Positions 19,701-28,630 of a stretch of DNA of 30,088 nt are shown one piece after another. The translations under genes and the position numbers were made by a program. The DNA comes from Hymenopellis radicata (lineage: Eukaryota > Basidiomycota > Agaricomycetes > Agaricales > Physalacriaceae). The stretch is from contig JADNRX010000601.1 of the NCBI GenBank assembly GCA_015501595.1, positions 1 to 30,088 on the forward strand, in the 5' to 3' direction. Below the pieces are notes generated by a model. It made no database searches and was not told the DNA's origin. It saw only the letters and a program-made list of their open reading frames with translations. How positions within the stretch are numbered: position 1 is the first letter of the stretch; each line of letters opens with the position of its first letter.

Positions 19701-20783
19701 ATATGCCTGGGGTGGAGGGTATTCTGGAGGATGAGGAGGAAGAACGTCGTGACAAGGGATCAGCAGCACTGCCGGCGGAGGAGGTGAAACTTTGGTTACC
19801 CTCAGAGTGCGCCTTGCATCACCGGGAGCGATCCAAGTGTCCGGACCGCTTGTTCAACAGCGAGGCTGCTCTCCGGAAGGGACAGTGCGCCGACGCTCTT
19901 GCCCGTCTACGCTCTCGCTTGCTCGCCAGTCGTTACATGATCAACTACCGCAATGCGGAATCACGCGGACAGAAGGCTACAACGCGGGCTTCGAAGTTAT
20001 TGGAAACGATCAGCGCAAAGATCAAGGAGTCTACGAAGAAGTACCGCGAGGGTCGGGCGGCTTTGGTGTGTTTGGTCGGTGAGGAAGGGTGTGGCGCATT
20101 TCGTGTTTTGGAGGATTCGGACGTCAAGGTATACAGGACAGAGGAGAATGATGCGGAGGCTGTGAAAAAACTTGGTCGCCTCGATGGTAGGGACAGCAAG
20201 GTGACGGGCACGGGACGAGAGAAAAAGCAGGACAAGGCGCAGGACAAGAAGTTTGAGAAGGAGAAGAAGAAGAAGAAGACGAAGAGGCGGGATGCGGCGG
20301 GCGAGACGAGGCAGACAATGTCATGGATTTGGACAGCGGATGGCGGTCCGGATGCCGAGGACGACGCATATCTGCATGAATGTAAGCACAGTCCTATTCT
20401 GGGTGATTCCGGCTGACGTCTTTCAAGGTGTGCGTATCGAATGGGCGAAGGCTTTGGCTCGAAAGACGCGATGGGCAGAGGAGGTCGAAATTCTGAAGGA
20501 GGAGATGAGGCGCGTGCTGCGAAGTTTGGCTTGGGAGACAACGGAGTGGTTACACCACGCCAACAGGACACCTCCTGGGTTGAGCCGTGCGGAACTAGGA
20601 GGTCGGCGCGCTTATGCGCTCTCTCAGGCGAAGGCTCGGGTACGTACCAGGATGTACTTCGAGAAGCTTTGGCTTGCATCGATTCCGGCGCGTGGCAAGA
20701 AGGCGGGACCTATGGACGGTGTTGTGCTGGCGGAGATGACGGTTTTAGTGGGCGAGGAGCAAACACCCAATCCAGCGGTATGA
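16714..20783 (+). pseudogene. KDZ-superfamily transposase with CxC2-type cysteine cluster, ten exons, recently disabled
   Basis: Exons 16714-17154, 17210-17548, 17599-18163, 18211-18373, 18424-18566, 18622-19019, 19065-19241, 19292-19526, 19576-20381 and 20428-20783, with nine introns of 45-55 nt. About 1207 residues are encoded. An acidic N-terminus (DEEDSDEEEYEEEG) precedes zinc-ligand-like clusters (CSKCGVC; CKDCGDFLECREC) and the CxC2-like segment. The KDZ RNase H-fold core then shows VDANFRM (D about 460), TYDIACQYKKHFFER (D about 577) and KTDGEGIEHVW (E about 641), the expected D-D-E order, with GGRHDNIED after it. The C-terminal half is a charged helical region (RIEWAKALARKTRWAEEVEIL). 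Two defects: TGA at 17806-17808, where the short copy has CGA, and one missing base near 18030 in exon 3. All splice phases otherwise agree, so decay is recent or the copy is marginally active by readthrough. Confidence 0.9.
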
Positions 20784-20879
20784 GTCATCGTTCTTGACGT
20801 TAGCGTGTATATTCGGTAGTCAGCTTTTGGACAATTTACTCGGTATCCGCGCCATTACCTGTTTTAGTTGCCTACCCCG

Positions 20880-21365
20880 ACTGAGCGGTGCTTACATCAG
20901 GACCTTCGCCGTGAAATGACACGGCAGGCGAACGGCACAGGACCTTCGCCGTAGAATGACACGGCAGCAGAACGGCACGCCTATATATGGCAGGGACCGA
21001 AGAGACAAGTGGACTGGCAGTTGCCACTATGCCAACTGCCGATGAATTATAACCATTTAGCCTGGCCACTGCCATGGAAGAGACAATTTTGTGCAACCAC
21101 AGGTGCATATATGGGTATCACCGTCGAGTCGAACTCCAATACTCCCCCAGACCCGAACATCAGTCATCAATCTCCTCCATACTCAAGGCAGCCATGCACT
21201 GATAATGCGCGTCGCGAGCGAGGGGCTTCGTAAAAATGTCGGCGGGGTTCTCGTCACCGCGAATAAATTTCACCTTGACCTCCTTCGCCGCCACGAGTTC
21301 CCGAATATAGTGATGCCGAATATCGATATGCTTGACTTTCGCATGCGAACGTGTTGTCTTCGTCA
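20880..21365 (-). mobile_element. Copia remnant: 3' LTR plus RNase H tail
   Basis: On the minus strand about 65 codons (21365-21160) read HAKVKHIDIRHHYIRELV, then FIRGDENPADIFTKPLARD and a stop at 21160-21162. This is the conserved end of Copia RNase H (KHIDIR..HxIR and DxFTK). A purine-rich GGGGGAGTATTGG follows, as expected before a 3' LTR, and then LTR-like sequence down to about 20880 with a TATA-like motif and a 40-bp duplication. Everything upstream of the tail is missing, cut where the second Copia begins. A related LTR fragment lies inverted at 5945-6050. Confidence 0.75.
20901..20978 (+). repeat. Two-copy 40-bp tandem repeat inside Copia LTR
   Basis: GACCTTCGCCGT starts at 20901 and again at 20941; the units share ATGACACGGCAG and GAACGGCAC with small changes. 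It sits in the presumed LTR of the Copia remnant, close to a TATA-like CCTATATATGG at 20981-20991. Confidence 0.8.
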
Positions 21366-21545
21366 GATCTAATTATCGCTTTGGGAACCTAAGGGACGCA
21401 CGATGGAACGTAAGCTCCTCGAGTCAACTAGATGGTGGTAAGAGACTGAGGAGGAAGCGCGCCCATGTGCCGAATAAACAATCGAAGCCACGTGCACCCG
21501 ATCTGCCACCAGATCTGGCCACCGGAAGATAAGCCTAAGAGGCTA
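21366..21545 (-). other. Possible 3' LTR of the second Copia element
   Basis: This ~180-bp gene-free stretch lies between the stop of the second Copia pol and the broken edge of the first Copia remnant. It begins (minus sense) with TGTCGGCGTAGTAGCC, compatible with an LTR start, but no matching 5' LTR was found in the window to prove it. Confidence 0.35.
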
Positions 21546-23115
21546 CTACGCCGACACATCCCCATCTTCCGCGTTGGAAGATCTGTCAACCAACCCAAGA
21601 TAAATGCAATGCTTTCTGTGGAGGACAGGATCAAGAGCCTTCGTGAAGACGTCAGCCGTCATGTCGGAGGTACTGATCCATGAGGTGCGAAACGCGCCAG
21701 ACGATAAGTGCTCGCGGATGAAGTGGTAACGGATGTCAATGTGTTTCATACGCGCGGTGTTGGAGGGTTTCGAAGCAGTGTCAAGGGACCCTTGGTTGTC
21801 AGCAAGCATGGGCCAAGGCTTCGGAAGAGGCATCTGGTATGTGTTTGCGAATAGGTGTAGCCAGAGGGATTCCTTCATGCCATGGGTCATCGCCATGTAC
21901 TCCGATTCCGTCGAGGATAAGGCGGTGGTGCGCTGTTTGACAGAGGACCAGGAAATCAATGCATCATGGAAGAAGACGGCATAGCCGGAGATACTCTTCC
22001 GGTCACTCTCATCCGTCGCCCAGTCGGCATCTGTGAATGTAGCGTCTCCACGTCGAAGCGCATCAGGACCGACTCGTTCCTTGAGATACTCCGAGCCATA
22101 CTCGAGGGCATGTGAGCGTGTACCAGCCAAATAGCGTAGGACACCCTTCGCAGCGAGGAGATGGACACGGCGAGGTGCGGCGTTGAATTGGCCAAGGGCC
22201 ATCGCGGAGTATGCAATGTCAGGTCGAGTGGTGAGGGCAAGATAGAGAATGGATCCAACGAGGCCTTGGTAGTAGTTCGTGAGCTGATCATCGGATATGT
22301 CGGGTAGGGCATTGGAAGGAGGATCGGTGAGGAGGTGCAGGCGAGTGCGCATGGGAACAGGGGATGAGGTGCAAGAGAGCATATTGTACGAGGTAAGTAA
22401 GTCTATAGTAAATTGTTCTTGAGATAAGTATATCCTACGGTTTGGTCGGTTGCGAGTGATGATGATTCCTAAGTATCGTGTTGCAGGTCCGAGATCTTTA
22501 ACTTCATATTTGAGGCGAATACATGCGATAATCCAGGCATAGAAAGCGGGGCTGTTGGTGAGGACAAGGCCGTCGTCAACGTGAATCGGGATGGTTGCGA
22601 ATACACCGTCCTGATCTGGAGGCAAAGGAATCGATGGATCAGGAGGTGTCGTCCAGGAGCCATGGAAGACGGCGTTATCGACCGGCGAGGGGTGCAGTCC
22701 AATCTCGCGAAGGGTAGAAGCAAACTCATTGAACCACTCGTATCCGGCCTGCTTTAGTCCGTAGATGGCGCGTCGACAGCGAAGAACTATGGTTGGATCA
22801 GAGAGAGGAAACCCAGGCACCTGTTTCATAAAAATGATGTCCGACAAGGTAGCATTGAGGAACGCGTCTTGACATTGAATGTGTAGAGCTCCAGGTCGTA
22901 TTTTGCCGCGTAAGCGATACACGCGCGAATGCTCGTCATCTTCGCAACAGGGGCGTAGGAGTTCTTCCAGTCTTCAGGGCGCTGGAGGTGACCATGTGCG
23001 ACAAGGCGCGCCTTATACGTCTCGATCTCGTTGGTGTCTTCGTTCCTCTTGTAAGTGAAGACCCACTTCAAACCAATGGATTGCCGGTCCTTTGGCAGAG
23101 TGTTTCTTCAAATAC

Positions 23116-23127
23116 TTCTTTTTTTTT

Positions 23128-23190
<63 letters not shown>

Positions 23191-23196
23191 CAAGTG
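23116..23196 (-). mobile_element. Poly(A)-only retroposon insertion with 14-bp target duplication
   Basis: A tract of about 70 T on the plus strand, read as CACTTG plus poly(A) on the minus strand, is flanked by perfect 14-bp direct repeats GTTTCTTCAAATAC at 23102-23115 and 23197-23210. This is the signature of target-primed reverse transcription by LINE machinery. Only about six bases of non-A sequence remain, so the inserted element or transcript is almost completely 5' truncated. The interruption is within the Copia linker/RT region. The tract length may be approximate because of assembly. Confidence 0.8.
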
Positions 23197-23857
23197 GTTT
23201 CTTCAAATACCTCATTCCTCTTCATAGCAGCCATCTCTTCTCCCATCGCAACTTTCCAGCGGTCGCTATCAGGGCGTGCCAAGGCCTCATGATAGGTCGC
23301 CGGAGGTTTCGACAAGTCCCACGTCCGAGGTTTGGATGAATTGAATGATAGGAACGCCGTTGGATATGGAGTGACGTATTCGGCTTTGAGGGATTCAAAT
23401 GTGTCGTCCTGCGTGGGGAGAATCTGTTCAAGACAGAAGAGGGCGGAGAAGTCTGCAATGATAGAAGGGGAAGGAAGAGGAAGACTGGTGTGAAGGAAAC
23501 GAGTGGACTGAAGGAGGTCGAGTGTCTCCTGATAACCCGCCTGAAGCGCAATAAGGCCGGTAGGTGAGAGATCATTCTTCAATGAGCACTTTGGTTTTTG
23601 AAGAGCAATCAGAAGGTTTCCGTCAGTGTCTGGGGTTTGAAATGGAACGTCAAGAAATGAAGACTTCGAGCTCAGCTTGCCAGGGCTAGACTCGTTGAAG
23701 ATGACATGGTTTACGGTGTGGTAAGCACCCTTCAAATCACGAACGATCCATCCGACGAAGTTCTTAGGATAGCTAACGAAAATAGCTTCATAACCTTTCG
23801 GGCCACCCTTCTTCCTCTGTTCCTTCTTGAGAAGAATATATGCTTGGCACCCCCATA

Positions 23858-24079
23858 CTGTACCCTTTAATTTAATTCGTCATGCCATGTGATGTGTGAC
23901 CTGCCTGACGAAATTTCAATTTCATCAGATTACCATATGTGGTAATAGCCGCCGCGGCGGGAGGACAGCGGGGTCCCCGCCGGGGCAGTTTTCGCAAAAT
24001 TTTGAGTGACCACTGTGACATTTCGTCAGTTCGAGGTCGCATGTAACCTGTGACCGACGAATTGATTTAAAGGGTACAG
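23858..24079. mobile_element. 222-bp MITE, Tc1/mariner-like, inserted in Copia integrase
   Basis: The ends are inverted copies beginning CTGTACCCTTTAA and continuing to AATTCGTC, with a TA direct repeat outside (23856-23857 and 24080-24081). No coding capacity.  TA duplication is the hallmark of Tc1/mariner-type non-autonomous elements. Removing the element and one TA rejoins the Copia frame exactly (from NLNLR to VWGCQAY), which confirms both boundaries. The centre is GC-rich with CCGCCGCGGCGG-type self-complementarity. Confidence 0.9.
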
Positions 24080-24861
24080 TACTCGAAGGTTGAGGTTAGG
24101 CTTACGCCCCTTCCGCATTTCGAACGCGGTGACATTCTTCGGTAGCGCTGAAGAAGGAAGACGGACGAAGAGGTACGCCGCCGTGGAGACAGCATCTGCC
24201 CAGAAGCTCGCAGGCAGGCCAGCATGAACCATGAGAGTTTGTGCGTGAACCTCGATGGTCTGGATATATCGTTCAATCTTCCCGTTCTGCTGGTGAGCGT
24301 ACGGAACGGTTATCTGGTGTTGAATACCGCGAGCTCGCAGATGCGCGCCAAGATCGCCATGTGTGAATTCTTTGGCACCATCTGAGCGAACTGCCTTGAT
24401 TTTACGTTCCATCTCGAGTTCAATGGATGCTTCGAAGTCGAGGTACACTGGAAAAACATCAGACTTGTGTTTGACCGGTGTCGCTTCTCCCCAATTCGTC
24501 TTGTCATCTAGAAGGGCAATGAAGTATTGTTCCTTCCGGAGAGAGAGAACAGGGTAGGGACCGCAAGTATCAAGATGAATGAGGTCGCAGGGATTTTCAG
24601 CACGTCGCGCGTTATTTTCATACGGGAAGGCTGGGAATCTATCCATGATGCAAGATGGACATTCACAGTTCATTACGACACCATCCCATTTCATACCCGT
24701 GGCATAGGAGCCAGTGAGCATGTCCGTCGTCACTTGCTTGCCAGGATGATAAAAGCGACAGTGCCAGGTGTACCAGTCGTCTTTGGGTTTGATAAATGGC
24801 TGAGGCATAGCGGCGAAAGCGAGGGAATGGTCATCATCAGATGATGGTGGTAGCGTTTGAA

Positions 24862-25575
24862 AGTCAGGTTAGGTTAGGTCTTTAGACCTTACCTACCGTG
24901 ACCGTTGACTGCGCCCCACAGGGGAAATTTTTTTTTGGCCTAACCGGTGACCGTAACCGGCCCATAACTGCAGTCTTTAGACCAGTTAGTGACCGATCTA
25001 ACTGGTATACGGTCAGACCGGTCACTGACTGGTAATAACCGGTTAGAGACGGACGCGAGCCTATACTCAAGTATATTCATACTCATCATGCGAGTAACTC
25101 ATGCCTCAAGACCAATACTCACGACTCACGACTCTACTCAAGACTCTACTCTACTCAAGACTCTACTCGCGAGTATTCATGAGTCTTGAGTATACAAATA
25201 CTCGAGTATACTCAAGTATACTCACCAAATTAGACAGTCGGCGGATTTATTTGAGCTAGCAAGTAGGATATTGAGTCGTATTTATATTAGTAAGGACTTT
25301 TGTTGAGACTAGAGGTAAAGGTGGAGCAGGATTACAACATATCTGCTGAGCTATTGCATGTAGATGAAGTGATGAGTATTCATGAGTATGAGTCTACTAA
25401 ATACTCATGGCACTAGATGTAGATTCACTACTCACCAAATACTCTAGACTCTACTCTACTCATCTGCGAGTATATTCTTGACTCGCACAATGAGTACACA
25501 TTTATTCACGAGTATTTTTTATACTCTATACTCGTGTCCGTCTCTATAACCGGTCATGACCAGTCTTCGACTGCA
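24862..25575. repeat. ACTC/GAGTA-rich inverted-repeat element
   Basis: From about 25027 (GACTGGTAATAACCGGTTA, then GAGACGGACGCGAG) to about 25564 (inverse of GACTGGTCATGACCGGTTA, then GAGACGGACACGAG) the ends pair as ~40-bp inverted repeats. Between them dozens of ACTC, TACTC, GAGTA and AAGTATA motifs occur on both strands. The stretch 24862-25026 has further CCGGTGACCGTAACCGG-like motifs and two copies of GTCTTTAGACC, and may be an extended or nested left end. No gene is seen; the composition is AT-rich. Dense subterminal motifs of this kind are typical of hAT-like non-autonomous elements. The outer limits and target duplication were not resolved. Confidence 0.6.
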
Positions 25576-26697
25576 ATAAAAGTATGTAGCAAGGCTTCAA
25601 CCTCATTATGAGTATACCATATGACTAGAGCAAGCCTAAGGATGATACACAACTCAATCCATGGATTGAGACAGTGCACTGATTCCGGGATACTCGGGAG
25701 GTCGACAGTAGAGTTGGCTTGTTCGTGCCTTCAGCGCATACCTGTGCTAAATAGCACAGGTTGCATGCCGTAGTGCACGATCACCCCCCACACCTTCCGT
25801 CGATACAACATTGTGAGCAATATTGCATGGCCGCGAGGTAGTGAGGGATGAGGATGAGGATGAGAGAGGGGGAAGAAAAAGATATTTCGTGGTAGTGGGA
25901 TACGCACGGCCTCGTTCGAGGGCTTACGCGTCCTGTGGGCCAACATAGTCGTCATCGTCGTTGGCTGCCCTTTTGAGGGGCGCTCAGGTGGATGTTGGCC
26001 CATTGCTAGGGCGTCGTGGCCCTAGCAACGGCCTTCCAGTTGTCCTAGCGGGGCATACAGCAGCTCCAGCGGGTGTCGAGATTGAAATGCACACCTTTGT
26101 GATGCCGCCCGTCAGCAGACAGTGCGGTGTCGCGTTCCCAAGTCAACCAGGGGTCCATCAACATTGTCAAGAATTTGCGGCCTCGTTGGAGGGCTTACGC
26201 GTCCAGCGGGGCCGCCGGGGCTCTTCAAGCCCGCAAACAGAGTCAAATCGCAGGGAGACGAAATAAAGTCGGTCTCCGCGACCTTGAGCGACGACTCAGA
26301 GTCGGTCGCGAGAGAGGTCATCTGGGAATTAACACGCCGCTGTGTGGACTTTGAAAATCAAACACCAACTTTCGGTCATTCGTCAACGCCGCGTCAAAGC
26401 TTTGATCTCGGAAGCTCGTATGCATTTGGAACCGGAGGAGAGGAAACAGACGCAGATTAGCGTGCCGGGGCTGTTCAAGCTTGATGGTTGGGTACGCGCA
26501 TATCGACGCGGGTGGTGGCAGTCTGGCAGAGTGTCTCACGATGGACATGCGCACGTTGGGGATGAGTGAACCGGTGGGAGGGAGACGGTCCAGGCGCAGG
26601 GCGGTAAACGGCGGAGCGAAGACTTGACGACGGTGCGCATGAATGGCAGAGCCCTTCATGACACCTAACGATCATTAATAGTTACTGCCTCCGTGCA
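25576..26697. other. Gene-free hairpin-rich intergenic stretch
   Basis: No gene is supported, although some frames are longer than 100 codons. Perfect palindromes or hairpins occur at 25653-25670 (CTCAATCCATGGATTGAG), 25741-25760 (CCTGTGCTA, AA, TAGCACAGG) and 26003-26028 (TTGCTAGGGC, six-base loop, inverse). GAGGGCTTACGCGTCC is present near 25920 and 26190 and recurs, as GGGGCTTACGCGTCC, near 27300 inside the next element, so part of this stretch may be an older relative of it. Confidence 0.45.
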
Positions 26698-26705
26698 GTC
26701 ATCGA

Positions 26706-27806
26706 TAGACATGTCCATGAGTGCCCACCCGGGTGCACTCGCACTCGCGGGGCGGGTCACTCGTGCCTCGAAGGCAGACACCCGCACTCGCACGCCACCC
26801 GAGTACTCTACTCGAGTGCGACACCCATTCGCGGGTGTCTCGCACACACGAGTGCGCAGACACCCGTGTAGGGTAGCGGGTATACACGGGTACACCCACC
26901 CATATTCATGCTCAGTCAGCATCCTCGGGCAATGGCACGAGGACGCTTGGCTGCACATGAGGCTGGTGGTGGTGGGGTTAGTGGAGTGGAGAGTGATGGT
27001 GATAATCCTGTGGTGGCAGTAGTGGCGGCGTCAGCGTCGTCGTGCAGCGTCGTTGTCGATGTGTCGTCCTCACTGGCGTCGTCGCTATGCTTAGTATAAC
27101 AAGACGACGGCGCCTGCAAGCGCCGCCGATATGAAAAGAAAGAAAAGAAATAGGAGAATACATACAAAATCTGCCACGTCGCCTGCAGGCGACGTGGCAG
27201 CCCATAATCCCCCGCCCCGCTCTTCAAGCGCGCTGTTGAGCGCGGCGGGTAGCGTCACGACTCGCAGTACCCGCGGTCTTCGTTTGCTGCCCGTTTGCGG
27301 GGGCTTACGCGTCCTGCAGCAGTTGCTGCTGTCGTTTCCGTGGAGACGACTTAAAGTCGTCTCCTGGTCCTGTGACGCCGACCCAGAGTCGAGCGTCGGT
27401 GCAGACATCGCCGACTTAAAGCCGAGCGACGGTGCTGGCGTCGCCGACTTAAAGTCGAGCGACGGGGATGGGCAAGTAAAGGTAAGAGAGGACACAGAAG
27501 CACCCGATCACATGCTTACGCATACATGCGGAACTCGGCCCGATTCGCCAGATCGCGAGACATCCTCACGCAAGTTGTTTCCAGGCCAAAAAAATGCAAA
27601 AAAAATTCACAAAAATTCATTAAAATTGCGAGTGTCCACCTGGGTGTCTGCTGGTGGGTACTCGTGGCCCAGAGGCCGACACCCGCACTCGGGTGGACAC
27701 CCGCGGTGACACCCCACCCGTGTTAGGTAAACACTCGGCACCCGGGTGCTGAGTGCGGGTGCACCCGCGAGTACCCGCAAACACCCGACACTCGTGGACG
27801 TGACTA
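26706..27806. mobile_element. 1.1-kb hAT-like non-autonomous element
   Basis: Left end TAGACATGTCCATGAGTG (26706-26723) and the inverse of the right end TAGTCACGTCCACGAGTG differ at 3 of 18 positions. The flanks are a perfect 8-bp direct repeat, GTCATCGA, at 26698-26705 and 27807-27814. Both the TAG start and the 8-bp duplication fit hAT elements. Subterminal regions (26720-26900 and 27630-27800) are packed with CACCCG/CGGGTG motifs in both orientations. The centre is an array of stem-loops. Frames of up to 192 codons cross the repeats but look accidental; no transposase is recognised. Confidence 0.85.
27171..27200. repeat. 30-bp perfect palindrome
   Basis: CTGCCACGTCGCCTG is followed without spacer by its exact reverse complement. 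It lies in the centre of the 1.1-kb element and is followed by further stem-loops (for example GACGACTTAAAGTCGTC near 27346 and CGACTTAAAGTCG near 27447). Confidence 0.9.
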
Positions 27807-27909
27807 GTCATCGAATGGGCCTAACTTCAATGGATCCGAATCGACAACCACGCCACATACTGGGCTTCGGACCTCGACGCCGACTTATATCGCGTACACG
27901 TCACCCAGA

Positions 27910-28630
27910 GTGGACGTGTCAATGGACGCGAGCACTACATTGCTTCCACGCCGTAGCGTCAGGGATACGAGTAGGCATGCCCCACCAGGAAGAAGTGCAT
28001 CTCTCGAAGGCCACATTCCACGGCCGGCCAATTGTTTCCTCCTTTTTCGAAAGGATTACATCGATAAGCCCAGATCCTGCAAGGAGAAAGTGAAGGAAGC
28101 GTCACGACAAGCTGGCAAGGTCTGGCATAGCCTTACCCAGGAAGAGAAAGATTTCTGGGTCACGCGGGCTTCGGAGGAACGCGAGTCTGTACCCTGATTA
28201 TAAATTTCAACCGAAACCGAGGAAACACACTTCGAAGAAGCAGAATGGAAGAAAGGGTTTGGTACGTTGCACGAACATTAAGACAAAGAATGAGGAAGTT
28301 GCCATTTCGTCGTAGCGGCCGGACAACAAGAAGTCGAGGGGGAAGCGCCCAGGACATTCTGTTCAAGACGAAACGGCGACTACGTCTGCGGATAGTCAAA
28401 CTCAAGCTACCAGCAGCAACGTCAGCCTTCCGTCGTTTGAAGAAGGCTTCAAGTTCTGGGACATTAACTTTGGAAACATGCAGTTGTCGATGAGCTGGAA
28501 TGCGAACCTCGGGTCCCCGTACGAATCAATCATTTTCGACGATAGCATGCACTACTACGTCCATGGCGATTTCAACTTCAATGCGTCCTGGGACTTTGGC
28601 GGTCCAAACGCATATCCTGACGGATCGTGA
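27910..28630 (+). pseudogene. HMG-box DNA-binding protein gene, frame-broken
   Basis: The frame from 27910 reads GHIPRPANCFLLFRKDYI, then ASRQAGKVWHSLTQEEKDFW and VTRASEERE, a good HMG box of the fungal MATA_HMG/SOX-like group (RP-N-x-F-x-L-F-R start, W in helix 2, W in helix 3). The frame then slips by one base at about 28186 and continues LYPDYKFQPKPRKH, the usual box end. A 54-nt GT-AG intron (28262-28315) follows, then a 105-codon tail rich in aromatic residues (FKFWDINFGNMQLSMSW) ending at 28630. Such proteins bind bent DNA and act as transcription factors, including in mating and development. The start is uncertain; the region upstream to 27815 has coding character in other frames. The hAT-like element ends 100 bp upstream and may have cut the 5' part. 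The slip argues for a pseudogene, unless it is a sequence error. Confidence 0.7.

Larger units (their letters stand above)
21546..24861 (-). pseudogene. Ty1/Copia pol: integrase, reverse transcriptase and RNase H, interrupted twice
   Basis: Minus-strand order: a pre-integrase region (WHCRFYHPGKQ, CECPSC); integrase core with HLDTCGPYPV, AVRSDGAKEF and QQNGKIERYIQ (D, D, E); then after the MITE, VWGCQAYILL and a linker; reverse transcriptase with KWVFTYKRNED, YKARLVAHGH, RAIYGLKQAGYEW and IPIHVDDGLVLTN (the YxDD motif is HVDD); and RNase H with TDADWATDESDRKS, ALSSTESEYMA, MKHIDIRYHFIRE and ADVFTKALD, ending at 21546. Gag, protease and the 5' LTR are missing, because similarity stops at about 24861 against another repeat. 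Besides the insertions at 23858-24079 and 23116-23196, frameshifts occur near 23095 and 22895. The element was inserted beside or into the Copia remnant at 20880-21365. Confidence 0.85.

Noticed and set aside
22988..23339. Poly-phenylalanine plus-strand proteins
   Set aside because: They are the plus-strand reading of the poly(T) tract inserted into Copia; not genes.
26122..26460. 112-codon plus-strand frame at 26.1-26.5 kb
   Set aside because: Overlaps hairpin repeats and equal-length frames on the other strand; no start context, splice pattern or family resemblance.
27131..27709. 192-codon plus-strand frame within the hAT-like element, with repeated DLKSSDG-like words
   Set aside because: The repeated words are translations of the stem-loop array; no transposase motif (hAT catalytic or dimerisation regions) is visible.
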